Below are positions 22,380 through 34,780 of a DNA stretch of 64,000 nucleotides, piece by piece (position 1 is the stretch's first letter; every line of letters begins with the position of its first letter). The stretch spans positions 21,544,632 to 21,608,631 of the forward strand of contig NC_041021.1 in the NCBI RefSeq assembly GCF_004193775.1, written 5' to 3'. The notes beneath the pieces are model-generated. The model worked only from the letters and a program-made list of their open reading frames with translations. It was not told the origin of the DNA and did not search any database. The position numbers and the translations under genes were made by a program. This DNA is from Glycine soja. Its lineage: Eukaryota > Streptophyta > Magnoliopsida > Fabales > Fabaceae.

Positions 22380-24059
22380 TCAACAAGCGATTCTCCTCAA
22401 ATTTCAGCCAGCCCACATCATTTAGACTTTGCACCTTATGCACATGTTGCGTTCAAGTCGTATCCTCGGAAAAATGGAGGTTGAGGAAACCTAGCAGGGG
22501 TTATGGCTACCATTGAATTATCGAGTAAATATGAGAGCAAGTTTAGTATATGACACCAGAATTTGGGGTGAATCCTACAGGCTTTTTTCTGCAAAATTCC
22601 TTTTTGGTTGGTGTTTTGGTTCGTGCTAAAGGTGGTGTTTAGCATTGGTTGTGTGGTAGCCAGGCATTGTGGTTGATTTAGGGATGGCCTTTATGGATAA
22701 TTGGGTGGTGGGGAAGGAGAAGGTTTGTTATTGGCTGAGTAACAACATTGTTGGGTTGGTGGGAAACCTGGCTGTATAGGAATGGCAGTCACAGCATGGG
22801 TTTCTCCCTCATTCTTACCTTCTTCATTTGCCCTAGTTTTTTTTTTTTGCATTTATCAAAGCATGATGATCAGATTTGCCTCTTTTTAGACCCACTTTGA
22901 TCATTTCACCAGCGAAGACCAAATCCGCAAAGCTTGAAGGCGTGTAACCCACCATTTTTTTCTAGTAATATGTCTACTATCATTGTTATTATTTCTTTCT
23001 TCGTCATTGAGGGAAACACTTGGGCTGTCAGATCCCTCCACCTTTGGGCATATTCTTTGAAAGATCTGTGTCCCCTTTTTGCACATGTTCTGTAGTTGCA
23101 TCCTATCCGAAGCCATTATACTGACACTGCCTAACGAAGACAACCATTAGGTCCTTCCAAGAATGGACTCGAGAAGGTTCCAAGTTAGCGTACCAGGTAA
23201 CAGCTACCCCAGTAAGACTTTCTTGGAAGGAATGTATCAACAATTTTTCATCTTTTGCGTATGCCCCCATCTTCTGACAATACATCTTTAGATGGTCTTT
23301 GGGGCAAGTAGTCCCCTTGTACTTGTCAAAGTCCAGCACCTTGAACTTGGGAGGGGTGGTGATATTGGGTACTAAGAACAACTCTTCTAGGTTAGCAAAG
23401 GCATAATCTTCACCTCCTTCAATGGCCCTGAGCGTTTCCTCTAGATGATCTGATTTCTCCCATTTCTGCCATAGCATGAGGGTTTTCACTTATTGTGGAA
23501 TGCAAGAGGTGTAGTTGTGGGTGATACTGAGGGCCCTCCAAAGTGTTTTGCAGGGGTATATCACCAACTGTCTGCCCTTCAGTGGCATATCCGAGGCAAG
23601 GCTCGAGGTCGGCTAGATTGTGGTGGGGAATTTCATGTGTCTCCCCCACGGTTTAAGAGACATGTGCATGATTAGTTTGGGGTTGTTGGCTCTCAATGGG
23701 TATAGGAGTGGAGTTATTGACATTCTCATCGGGAGTGTACGCCACATTGGGTGGCGTATAGTTGGGAGGCAAGCCATATGGCGGGAAGGCGAGCTCGTTT
23801 CGAATTTGCACATCATGGGGTCGTCCATACTTCCCAAATATTTGCCCACCATATCTGAGGTTGGATGGTTCATTTGGTTGAGATCAGATCGAGGCATCAG
23901 GTTCACCTTAGCAACAGCCCTGGTAGCGGCAACTGCAACCGCATTGGCTTCCATTATCTTCTTCATGCTCATCATGGCCTTCATCATTGTGGCCATTTGT
24001 TCTTTCATGGCCTCCATGTCGGCCTTCATCTGCTCTTACACTTCCTCTACTTCACCCAT
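22380..24059 (-). pseudogene. gag remnant of copy B
   Basis: Starts at a minus-strand ATG (24059), with an early in-frame stop near 24038. It continues with the Met/Glu-rich helix, the LEELFLVPNITTPPKFKVLD entry to the capsid block (near 23370) and SWKDLMVVFVRQ (near 23140). Several frameshifts (near 23620, 23470, 23120 and 22900) break it. Uninterrupted by the LTR seen in copy A, it shows the pre-insertion sequence. Part of the zinc-knuckle region near 22440 is deleted. Confidence 0.8.
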
Positions 24060-25682
24060 TATTCTAGCTCTAGCACGGGTTCGGTAAGGGCACCGTAAAG
24101 CGTGTTCTTTTCTTTTTTATAACAATGATTAAGTTCTTTTTTTTTCAAGGAAAGAATGCAATGAGCAATGTAACCAATGAACAACATGGATGTATGCGAA
24201 TGATGCACAGTTGAAGTATTGTGAATTTTTACGCAGGATATGGGGTTGAATCTATTTAGATTTTCAACATGGTCCATGACATCTTTGTCAAGGTGAAACT
24301 GGAAGTAACAGGGACATTGACAGTCCTAAATGTGTTTGGAAGTAGACGAAGCAGCGATGTAACACGATCCATCTTTTGCCCCAAATTTTTTGCAAGATGG
24401 TTACTTCCATACTTCAACTAGACTGGATGAACCTTTTCGTAAAAGTACGAGCTTGGTTCAACTCCATAATCCAAGGAATAGAAATTCTAATTGCCAATAC
24501 TTCAACAATATTTCATAGAGATGAAAGACTCGGGAATACTTTAAGCTATGCATGGAAAATGTAATTATGAGATTGAGATGCCCGAAGAAACATCATTTCC
24601 TAGTTAACCACGCATTACGTACCATGCTCAATCATTTTGTTTTGTTGCTGTGTTTTTTATTTTAGAAATGGGTTTATGATCCCAACATGGTTGGCTCATG
24701 GTACCTAACACATGCAACTAAGAATGTAGTGTGAATTTTCACACTTCCCCTTTTTTTGTTTTTGTTTTGCAGAGGAAAATGCAAGGATCATGCATGAGCG
24801 AGCATGAAAACAAAAGGTATGCAGTTTGTAGAACAAAAGTATGTTGAACGCATATGCATTATGATGCAATGACTCATGCAAAATGTGATGCTGGAATATG
24901 ACAACGGACAAATGTAGGAACAATATGTTCATTATGATGCCATGAAGAGATGCTTATGCGATGCATGATATGAATGCATTTACGGACACGAGGGCCCGAA
25001 AAATTATCTCTGCTTACTTGCACACTTGGGGGTGCAGTGCCCCATATGTGTAGTTAAGAAGGTGATATGGATCTTCCGGCTTCCCATGACAAAAGATGAG
25101 ACCAACATACAACGCGTGCGTGACGTCATGATGTAGATGTGCAAAAGCATAACACGGGGATGCATAGAGTACGACAATATCCACAAATAATTACAAGCAA
25201 AGGCGTACATGACATTTAGGACTACATGCATGGCAGTGTTTAAGACGGCACGCAACGTGTTTGCTCCGTGCCCCTATTTTAGGGACCTATAGGATAATAT
25301 CTAGGGGTCTCTAATAACTACTACCAATGATCCATATCTCACATGGCTGTTTTCTAGAGGTATCATCACTCAAGATAATAATATTTCGGCGGTATGGAAT
25401 ACCAGCGACAACACATTATAAAGAGAGAAAGCTCTAGACGAGGTTTCACTATTATCAAGCAAGTCGGAGACCTAGCATGACCATAGATCCACCTCCACTC
25501 CTTAAATTTCCTTGAACCCGGGTATAGGGCCCCTTTTTTACTCAAACCCGTGGGTGCTTAGAATGCGGTGTAAAAATGTGGAAAAGACGTCATTTATTAT
25601 TTTTACACAGTTCAAGAAAAAACGCACACACAAAGTTTCATAATTCCACACTTTCCTAAAATAGGCCTAACTCACAAAAACA
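24060..25682 (-). other. Leader and spacer of copy B; ORF1 deleted
   Basis: The gag-side spacer (24060-24970) joins the PBS-side leader (24975-25682) directly at a GATATGAATGCAT sequence. In copy A about 2.1 kb holding ORF1 lies at this point (near 12200-14290). A deletion between ATGCA-rich short repeats is the simplest explanation. Confidence 0.65.
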
Positions 25683-25701
25683 GTCCCCAGTGGAGTCGCC
25701 A
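25683..25701 (-). promoter_or_regulatory. tRNA-Arg primer-binding site of copy B
   Basis: GTCCCCAGTGGAGTCGCCA on the plus strand, two bases from the LTR start at 25704; identical to copies A and C. Confidence 0.85.
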
Positions 25702-25703
25702 AC

Positions 25704-26674
25704 TGTCGCAACCTACCCTTTTGCGGGCGAGCGAGGCGAGGCTCATGGGTGCGTCTTCCAAAGGAGGAAAATGCGCGGAGTTGCCACCAACGTTTATTTG
25801 TGGAAAACGTCAGAAAAACCGAAGGAACCGGTCATGAAGAATATTCCAGATTCGGGAGTTGTATTTACGTTTGAGGAAGGTATTAGCACCTCTCACGTTT
25901 GTCCCAAAGGACAACAGCCTTAGATTAGGATTGTGTGAAATTATGTATCTAAACTTTTATTTCTTTTTTATTTTTGAGGTCGACAAAAGCGAGGCTCTTG
26001 CTCCTACGTACCCTCCATCGAAGAGGAAATCAGACCTACGTAGTTCTTTCTAAAGGGCGAATCAAGCCATTCTTTTTACTTGGAAGGTGGCCCTTTTAAG
26101 GCGTTGGACCTTAAAATGATCCATTTTTACTTGGTGAGAAAAATTGAGGTATTGAACCTTAAAATTCCTTTTAGTGATTTTTTGCGGACGAGCTTGACTT
26201 TGCGAGTTGATTTTAGCCTTAGTTTCACTTTAGTTATTAGTCAATTCAATTAAGAAACAGAAATCCCAAAGAGAAACGTCCGATTGATTTTTTTGGTTTA
26301 TTTTACTGAAAGATGTTTTTTTTATTATTATATTATTATTTTACCTCTTTTTGGTTTCCAACGTGGTTACAGCATGACCGAACGGTCGGATTTCATTTTA
26401 ACAGAAATTAACGGATATTACAAATCAAATGATCGGTGGAAATTTATTTTATTTTCTGATTAGGCGAGAAAATGACTTAAGTAAATGACTTAAGCACGTC
26501 AAAAGGAGGTATGGAAAGTAAACAAAACGAGAATAAAAGTATGCGAAAAAATGGGGACCACCACGGGTACATAGAATGAATTGAAAAGTTCGATTTCAGG
26601 AACTTACCGGTTGAAGACCGAAGAACGACGAAGAACAAACGATGAACGGCGAAGAACGATTGAAAATCTTCGCG
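25704..26674 (-). repeat. 5' LTR of copy B, truncated
   Basis: Begins TGTCGCAACCTACCC (the U5 end, minus strand) and follows the LTR of copy A until GAAAATCTTCGCGA. It then switches to the accessory-ORF remnant of copy C, sharing only GA or CGA at the join. The U3 half with the promoter is lost. Confidence 0.8.
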
Positions 26675-27300
26675 ACGGGCACTCTGTAGAACTGACAGAG
26701 GCCCATAATCAGAGCTGGAAACCCGAGGGTCCTGTTGGACTTCTCTGGATCCACTTGGTGTCTTATGGGCGCGACCCTTGCAAATAGTGGGTGGCATCAA
26801 AAATCAGTTAAGCCACGTCCATACTTACCTATGTCATGATGGCATGACCTTGCTGGGGGGGACAGGCACCCTGTAGGATTGACAGAGGCCCGTAACCAGA
26901 GCTGGAAACCCCAGGGCCCTGTTGGACTTCTCCGGGTCCATTGGGTGCCTTGTGGGCGCGACCCCTACAAATAGTAGATGACATTAGAAATCAGTTGGAA
27001 ATAATGCATACCTACCTATGTCGGGACGACACATACCAACTGATACGTCCGCAAGGGGAGATCGGCATTACGATTGCTGGGCAGAATGTTGCTAAGTAGC
27101 AATGTCATACATATCTGTGTAAGAGTGGTCATGTTGGTGCGCACGATCCGCACTTGTCTCTTTGCAGCGGCACGGGTGAAATCTTGCCTCGGTATGCATA
27201 GTAGTTGCGTGATAGCCTCCCTCTCTGGTTGTGCTCGCACAGTTGGTCGCTCCTCCAGGATTAGAGGGTGGCCCAGAAACTGATAAAAGGAAACTACTCG
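26675..27300 (-). pseudogene. Accessory-ORF remnant in copy C, 187-bp segment in two copies
   Basis: Minus-strand translation gives AITQLLCIPRQDFTRAAAKR and IVRTNMTTLTQICMTLLLSN, collinear with the intact protein at 46689-47948. The PARH/PEKSN segment is present twice 187 bp apart (26759 and 26946). The part closest to the C-terminus is cut off by the junction at 26674. Confidence 0.75.
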
Positions 27301-27366
27301 CCCCTTAATCGAGAGTGCAAGTCTCGGTTAAGCATTTAAGGGCAGAGGACCTTAAATTCTCTTAAG

Positions 27367-27592
27367 GTGCAGATGTGGAGCCCTCTGAAAGTGAGGATGC
27401 GTAGCCCTCTAAAGGCGAGGACGTGCAGTCCTCTGAAGGCGAGGACGTGCAGCCCTCTGAAGGCGAGGACGTGCAGCCCTCTGAAGGTGAGGGCGTGTAC
27501 CCCTCTGAAGGTGAGGACGTGTAGTCCTCTGAAGGTGAGGGCGTGCAACCCTCTGATGGCGAGGACGTGTAGTCCTCTAAATGTGATAGGTA
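27367..27592. repeat. 24-bp minisatellite of copy C, about 9 units
   Basis: Same unit and placement as in copies A and B, with the fewest repeats. It is followed, as in copy A, by GATAGGTACTAG. Confidence 0.9.
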
Positions 27593-28809
27593 CTAGTTCC
27601 CAAGGGTCCACCCTTATGAGAAAGCAAGAGATCGACTCATCGAGAGGGCCGATCATTTCCAAATTCAAATGATTGGACATTAAATGTAGGAAATCTATGC
27701 AGTTAACATGAATTTTAGGGATGCAGATGCATGCAACCTTTGTCATGAAATTTGGTAAATGCGGACTTCATATGAAACAATGCAATATAATGGAAAGTTG
27801 TACAATGTTCATGACATTCTTTCCCTATTTTATGATTTTGATTTTGATTTAATTTTTGGAAAACACAGATTGACTGTCCTTTTGAAAAAGGTGATAATTC
27901 ATGCAACCTTATCTTATCTTTGGCAAATCTCTCCGGGAACTCCCTCAGAGTGTATGTTCTGTTTGATTTAGTCACTTGACCATCTTGGAGTGACGGCAAT
28001 GGAGCCGTTTCATGTTTAATCAATCCATTGAAATCCCAGGGTTTGTCCCCCCCCCTTTTTTTGTTTAAAAAACATAGATGGGTGAGAAATTTTGATCTGC
28101 CCCTAGGTTCGCTTGAGGCTCATGCATGGTGCCCCTCATTGCCCCAGTGTAAGGCTTTGAGGTACCAATCGTTGTCTTTCGTCATGACCTTGTAGTAGGG
28201 AACCTATTGGGTGAGAACTTCTAATCTGCCCCTAGGTTTGCTTAAGTTTTATGCATGGTGCCCCTCATTGCCCCAGTGTAGGGCTCTAAGGCATCCATTG
28301 TTGTTTTGTTTTTACAACCTTGTAGCAAGGAAGAATGAAATAAGCGGTTGATACTTGCGAAAAGAATTTTCCAAGGACGAGAAATAGTTGAAGGGTTTTT
28401 TTTATTGATGGGCTAAGTCAAATGACTCATGTTCTTGATAACTCACTTTTCTAGGAATGATAAAATGAGGTCACATGAATGTCTATATTTTTACTTGAAA
28501 ACACAGTCAATCAAATGCTTTTTCTTTTATTTTGAAACTTACATTCCGGAGTAATCTCTGATTGAACAGTCTTGGAAGTCAACACTCAGGAGCGCAGGTC
28601 GCTTGAGCAAACAGACCAATGGCTTGCACTCACATTCCGGTGGAAGTTGAATAAGCCAAGATGTGTTTGAGAGGATTCATCCATTTTATTTAGCATTGTA
28701 ACTGTGGTTTATAATAATGGCATAAACTCGAAAATCCTGATGAGTCATTAGAGACATCTAACAACAACTTTCAAAATCGCCCCATGTGTGGTGTCGCTTG
28801 TCAACGTTA
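27593..28809 (-). other. Noncoding internal region of copy C, with the empty SIRE site
   Basis: Two ~125-bp tandem units lie at about 28078-28330. At 28421-28440 the text AATGACTCATGTTCTTGATA runs straight through the place where copies A and B have the SIRE LTR between two TCCTA copies, so this is the unoccupied site. No gene seen. Confidence 0.75.
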
Positions 28810-30482
28810 GGATTCATAAGCGATTCTCCTCAAATTTCAGCCAGCCCGCATCAATTAGACTTTGCACCTTGCGCTTCAAGGTCATATCATCAGAAAATGG
28901 AGGTTGAGGAAACCTAGCAGGGGTTATGGCTACCATTGCATTATCAAGTAGATAAGGGAGTAAGTTAGCATAAGACACCAGAATTGGGGTGAATTCTACA
29001 GGCTCTTTGCTGCAAAATTCCTTCCTTGGTTGGTGTTTTGGTTCGTGCTAAAGGTGGTGTTCGTGATTGGAAGTGCGGTAGACAGGCTCTGTGGTTGATT
29101 TAGGGATGGCCTTTGTGGATAACTGGGTGGTGGGTAAGGAAAAGGTTTGTTATTGGTTGAGTAATGACATTGTTGGGTTGGTGGGAAACTTGGCCATATA
29201 GGAATGGTAGTCACAGCATGGGTTTCTCCCTCATTCTCAACCTTTTCATTTTCCCCAGTTTTCTCATTCATCAAAGCAGGATGATTAAATTTGCCTCTTT
29301 TCAGACCCGCTTCGATCCTTTTGCCGGCGAAGACCAAATCCGCAAAGCTTGAAGGTGTGTAACCCTCCATTTTTAAAGTAAAACACTGGTAATGTGTCTA
29401 CTATTATTGTTATCATTTTTTCTCCGTCATTGAGGGAAACACTTGGGTTGTCAGATCCCTCCACCTTTGGGCGTATTCTTTGAAAGATCTGTGCCCCCTT
29501 TTTGCACATGCTCTGTATTTGCATCCTATCCGAAGCCATTATATTGACACTGCCTAACGAAGGCAACCATTAGGTCCTTCCAAGAATGGACTCGGGAAGG
29601 TTCCAAGTTACCGTACCAGGTAACAGCTACCCCAATAAGACTTTCTTGGAAGAAATGTATCAACGGTTCCTCATCTTTTGCGTATGCCCCCATCTTTCGA
29701 CAACACATCTTTAGATGGTTCTTGGGGCAAGTAGTCCCCTTGTACTTGTCAAAGTCCGACACCTTGAACTTGGGAGGGGTGATGATATTGGGTACTAGGA
29801 ACAACTCTTCTAGGTTAGCAAAGGCATAATCTTCACCTCCTTCAATGGCCCTGAGCCTTTCCTCTAGATGATCCAACTTTCCCATTTCTGCCATAGCATA
29901 AGGGTTTTTACCCAGTGTGGAATGCAAAGGGGTGTGGTTGTGGGTGATACTGAGGGCCCTTCAAAGTGTTTAGCAGGGGTATACCACCAACTGCTTACCC
30001 TTCAGTGGCATATCCGAGGCAAGGCTCGAAGTCGGCTAGATTGTGGTAGGGCATTTCATGTGTCTCCCCAATGGGTCAAGAGACATGCGCATGATCAGTT
30101 TGGGGTTGTCGGCTCTCAATGAGTATGGGAGTGGAGTTATTGACATTCTCATTGGGAGTGTACGCAACATTGGGTGGCATATAGTTGGGAGGCAAGCCAT
30201 GTGGCGGGAAGGCATGCTCGTTTTGAATTTTCACATCATGCGGTCGTCCGTACTTCCCAAATCTTTGCCCACCATATCTGAGGTTGGATGATTCATTTGG
30301 TTGAGGTTAGATGGGGGCATCAGGTTCACCTTAGCAACAGCGCTGGTAGCGGCAACTGCAACCGCATTGGCTTCCATTATCTTCTTCATGCTCATCATGG
30401 CCTCCATCATTGTGGCCATTTGCTCTTTCATGGCCTCCATGTCGGTCTTCATCTGCTCTTGCACCTCCTCTACTTTACCCAT
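28810..30482 (-). pseudogene. gag remnant of copy C
   Basis: From the minus-strand ATG at 30482: a Met/Glu-rich helix with the extra QMKTDMEAMKEQM repeat, then LEELFLVPNIITPPKFKVSD (near 29790), CRKMGAYAKDEEPLIHFFQE and SWKDLMVAFVRQ. It ends with the FADLVFAGKRIEAGL segment (near 29330) and a Pro-rich linker (29000-29200). Frameshifts near 30230, 29540 and 29380 inactivate it. It is the longest of the three gags without an insertion. Confidence 0.8.
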
Positions 30483-31938
30483 TACTCTAGCTCTAGCACG
30501 GGTTCGGTAAGGGCACCGTAAAGCATGTTCTTTTCTTTTTTATAACAATGATTTATGTTCTTTTTTTTTTCAAGGAAAGAATGCAATGAACAATGCAACC
30601 AATGAAAAACATGGATGTATGTGAATGATGCACAGTTAAAGTATTGCGAATTTTTACGCAGGACATGGGGTTGAATCAATTTAGATTTTTAACATGGTCC
30701 ATTACATCTTTGTCAAGGTGAAACTGGAAGTAACAAGGACATCAATAGTCCTAAATGTGTTTGGCAGTAGACAAAGCAGCGATGTAACTCGATCCATCTT
30801 TTGCCCCAATTTTTTGCAAGATGGTTACTTCCATACTTCAACTTGACTTGATGAACCTTTTCGTAAAAGCACGAGCTTGGTTTAACCCCATAACCCAAGG
30901 AATGACAATTTTGATCGCCAATACTTCAACAACATTTCATAGGGATGAAAGACTCGGGAATACGCATGCTATGCATGGAAAATGTAATTATGAGATTGAG
31001 ATGCCCGAAGAGACATCATTTCCTAGTTAACCACGCATTAGGTACCATGCTCAATCATTTTGTTTTGTTGTTATTTTTTTTTATAGAAATGGGTTTATGA
31101 TCCCAACATGGTTGGCTCATGGTACCTAACACATGCAACTAAGAATGCATCATGAATTCTCATGCTTCTTTTTTGTTTTTGTTTTGCAGAGGAAAATGCA
31201 AGGATCATGCATGAGCAAACATGAAAACAAAGGGTATGCAATTTTTAGAACAAAAAGTATGTTGAACGCATATGCATGATGATGCAATGCACATGCATGA
31301 AACGAAAAGAAGAAAAACAAGTGGTAATTTACATATACGAGACCGAAAAAGATCCATCTTTTTAATACTACGCTCTAGGCATTGCGGCGCCCCAACGTAT
31401 GCATTAAAAAGTGGCACGTTACTCTAAAGAGACAAGATATCACTAGATATACAACAAAACTATAATTTATGTGCTATTCGCAGAAGAATGCATGAGAACA
31501 AATGGTACAAAGCGTGCTTGCTCCATGCCCCTAGTTGGGGACCTATAGGATAATATCTAGGGGTCTCTAATAACTACTCCCAACGATCCATATCTCACAT
31601 GGCTGTTTTCTAGAGGTATCATCACTCAAGATAATAATATTGCGGCGGCATGTCATACCAGCGACAACACATTATAAAGACAGAAAGCTCTAGACGAGGT
31701 TTCACTATTATCAAGCAAGTCGGAGACCTAGCATGATCATAGATCCACCTCCACTCCTTAGATTTCCATGAACCCGGGTATAGAGCCTTTTTTTTTCTCA
31801 AACCCGTGGGTGCTTAGAATGCGGTGAAAAAATGTGGAAAAGACAACATTTATTATTTTTAAACAGTTCAAGAAAAAACGCACACACAAAGTTTCATAAT
31901 TCCACACTTTCCTAAAATAGGCCTAACTCACAAAAACA
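30483..31938 (-). other. Leader and spacer of copy C; ORF1 deleted
   Basis: Gag-side spacer (to about 31290) joined to the PBS-side leader, with ORF1 missing as in copy B but with a different junction (around CATGCATGAAACGAAAAG at 31290-31310). The ORF1 loss in B and C may therefore be two events. Nothing coding. Confidence 0.6.
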
Positions 31939-31957
31939 GTCCCCAGTGGAGTCGCCA
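31939..31957 (-). promoter_or_regulatory. tRNA-Arg primer-binding site of copy C
   Basis: GTCCCCAGTGGAGTCGCCA on the plus strand, two bases before the LTR edge at 31960. Confidence 0.85.
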
Positions 31958-31959
31958 AC

Positions 31960-32820
31960 TGTCGCAACCTACCCTTCAGCGGGAGGGCGACGCAGGGCTC
32001 GCGGGTGCGTCTTCCAAGAAATGAAAATGCACGGAGTCGTCACCAACGTTTATTCGAGGAAAACATCGAAAAAACCGGAAAAGGATGTGGTCTACGAACT
32101 TTAAGTGTGAAAGGTTCGAGAGTTGTATTTACGCACAGGGAAGGTATGAGCACCCCACGCGTCCGTCACAAGGGACGACAGCCTTTAATCAAGTGTGCAA
32201 ATATGACTTCAATTCATTTTACTTTCCCTTTTACGTTTTTTATGTCTTTTTATGCCTTTTGTATTTTTATCTTTTTGTGGTCGACAAGGGTGTTTCCCTT
32301 GCTCCTACGTATTCCTCAATTTGTGATAAGGAAATCAAACCTACGTAGTTCTTTCAAAAGGGGCGAATCAAGTGATTCTTTTTACTTGGAAGGTGGTCAT
32401 TTAAGGCGTTGGACCTTAAAATGATCCATTTTACTTGGTGAGAAAAGCTAAGGCATTGGACCTCTAACCATCTCACGAGGTCGACAAAAGCAGGGCTTTT
32501 GCTCCTACGTATCCTCCATCGAAGAGGAAATCAAACTTGCGTAGTTCTCGCGAAGGCAGTAAAGTGATGTGTTGATTTTTATGCTTTTGAACAGTCCATG
32601 TTAACCGATAAAAGCAAAGAGAATCGTTTTAAGGTGTTGGACCCTAAAGCGGTTTTCAGTGATTTTCGCGGACAAAGCTTGATTTGTGAGTTGATTTTAG
32701 CCTTAGTTTCACTTTGATTATTAGTCAATTGATCCAAGAAAACTTCTAAAGAAAAATGTCCGATTGATTTTTTTGATTATTTTATTATTATTTTTCAAGA
32801 TATTTTGATTATTTTATTAT
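31960..32820 (-). repeat. 5' LTR of copy C, first part (continues at 54034)
   Basis: Starts TGTCGCAACCTACCC and aligns with the LTRs of A and B. It contains a diverged internal duplication: the GGTCGACAA...GCTCCTACGTAT block occurs at about 32278-32360 and again at 32478-32560. It is interrupted at 32820 by the full Ogre element. Confidence 0.75.
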
Positions 32821-34759
32821 TGTCATACCCTAATTTCGTCCGGGGATTATTATTTAATGACAAGCAACCTTTGGGTAGCCGCTTTGAGATACTTGGCGTC
32901 CTTTGTTGCGCAATGAATGAAGTCCCGACACGTCTCGGAAATCAAAAGGAAGCAGGCTTGCGCGATCCGTGAAATTTCGTAATGTGGCGGAAGTCGAAAA
33001 GAGGTGTTTTTGCGCAATCCGTGAGTTTCCGTAACTTCTTCGAAAGCTAAAAAAGAGTAAATACATAATCCATAAGGATTCGTAACCTTACGGAAAGAAA
33101 ATATATATCGTTACGAAATTCGTAAAGTTTCGTAACGTTACGGAAAAATAATCACCAAAAAAACAGCAAAGGGGGTGTATTTAGTAAAATGGGGGTGCAA
33201 ATAGTAATTTTCGAATCTGGGCCCTTCTAGAGGTTTCTGGGCAATTTCTTGCTTAAGGTTGAAGCAACCTAGCTCGCCTGGGCGAGCTAGGTGGCCACCA
33301 CACCCCCCGTTTTGTTGAAAAATGGGATTCCGGGGCTTCCGGGACACCTGTAATGCTTCCGTAAAATTCCCATAACCCTAAATAAGCATAATTAACTTAA
33401 TACGGGTGAGACGGAAGAGAAAAAAAAAGAAGAAAATCAAGTCCTATATGCTTCCGTATCTTTTCCGTAAATTACGAAAGAAGGGGGGTGAACTTATCAA
33501 AATTAGGGGGGTGCAAATAGCAATTTCGAAAATTTGATTTGGGCCTTCCAGAATATTTTTTGAAGCTGGATTGCTTCTGGAGGAAGCAACCCAACTCGCC
33601 TGGGCGAGCTGGGCGGCAACCTCCTCCCCCCCTGGGCGGCAACCTCCTCCCCCTTTTTTCTATAAATAGGCTGAAGGGGGCTGTTCTAAGGATCCCGGAT
33701 GCCCCTGGTGAGGTATTTCAGCTGTTTTAGGTGAAAAAAATTGTTTCCGTGAAGAAAATCCAAGCCGAGGTGCTTGCGTAACGCTTCCGAGAGGTTTCCG
33801 TAAGCAAATCCGTGAAGGTTTTCCTCCGTTATTCACCGTTCTTCGTTCTTCAACGGGTAAGTTTCCAAATCGAGCTTTTCAATTCCTTCTATGTACCCGT
33901 GGTGGTCCCCATTTGTTTTATGTACTTTTATTCTCGTTTTCATTTACTTTTTATACCCCCTTTTGACGTGCTTAAGCCATTTATTTAAGTCATTTCTCGC
34001 TTAATCTAAAAATAAAATAAATTTCCACCGATCGTTTGAATTGTATCATTCGTTAATTTTGGTTAAAATGAATTCCGACCGTTCGGTCGTGCCGTAACCA
34101 CGTTGGAAATAAAAAAAGAGGTAAAATAATAATATAATAATAAAAAATACCTTTTTAGTAAAATAAAAGCGGAAAATCAATCGGACGTTTTCTCTTTGGG
34201 ATTTCTCATTCTTAAATTGAATTGACTAATAACTAAAGTGAAACTAAGGCTAAAATCAACTTGCCTAGTCAAGCTTGTCCACCAAAATAGGTTTTTTGAA
34301 AGTTTATCATTTCAGTTTCTTACTAAGTAAAAAAGGATCATTTTTAAGGTCCAACGCCTTAAAATGATCACCCTTCAAGTAAAAAAGAACCACTTGATTC
34401 ACGCATAAGAAAGAACTACGTAGGTCTGATTTCCTCTCCAAAGGAGGATACGTAGGAGCAAAAGCCCCGCTTTTGTCGACCTCAAAAAATAAAAAGAAAT
34501 AAATGTTAAGGTAACACAATTTCCACGATTCTAAAAAATAGGCTATTGTCCTTTGAGACAAACGTGAGAGGTGCTAATACCTTCCTCAAGCGTAAATACA
34601 ACTCCCAAACTTAGAATTTTCATTTTTGACCGGTTTCCTTCGGTTTTCCCGACGTTTTCCAGAAATAAACGTTGGTGGCGACTCCGCGCATCTTTCCTCC
34701 TTTGGAAAGCGCACCCGTGAGCCTCGCCCTCGCTCGCCCGCGAAGGGCACGTTGCGACA
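32821..34759 (+). repeat. 5' LTR of the full Ogre element
   Basis: 1,939 bp, TGTCATACCC to TTGCGACA. U3 holds many TTCCGTAA/TTACGGAA words and the palindrome CTCGCCTGGGCGAG twice (near 33272 and 33595). A TATAAATA box lies at 33661-33668. GTAAGT at 33857-33862 is a strong splice-donor match downstream of the presumed start. Compared with the 3' LTR it has a local duplication of CTGGGCGGCAACCTCCTCCC near 33615-33650. Confidence 0.95.
33661..33668 (+). promoter_or_regulatory. TATA box of the 5' LTR
   Basis: TATAAATA, present at the equivalent places in the 3' LTR (52936-52943) and the solo LTR (9586-9593), and preceded by CTCGCC/GGCGAG palindromes. Confidence 0.75.
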
Positions 34760-34761
34760 GT

Positions 34762-34780
34762 TGGCGACTCCACTGGGGAC
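34762..34780 (+). promoter_or_regulatory. tRNA-Arg primer-binding site
   Basis: TGGCGACTCCACTGGGGAC, two bases after the LTR end, is complementary to the 3' end (with CCA) of plant tRNA-Arg; minus-strand DNA synthesis would start here. Confidence 0.9.

Larger units (their letters stand above)
16560..26674 (-). mobile_element. Copy B: pol-less Ogre-like element, antisense
   Basis: Same order as copy A but also lacking ORF1. On its left only a short LTR-like piece (about 16575-16655, with GGTCGACAAAAGCAGGGC) remains of a 3' LTR, abutting the LTR of copy A. On its right the 5' LTR is cut internally at about 26674 and fused to copy C. It carries the same SIRE solo LTR as copy A, so A and B stem from one duplicated ancestor. 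Confidence 0.7.
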
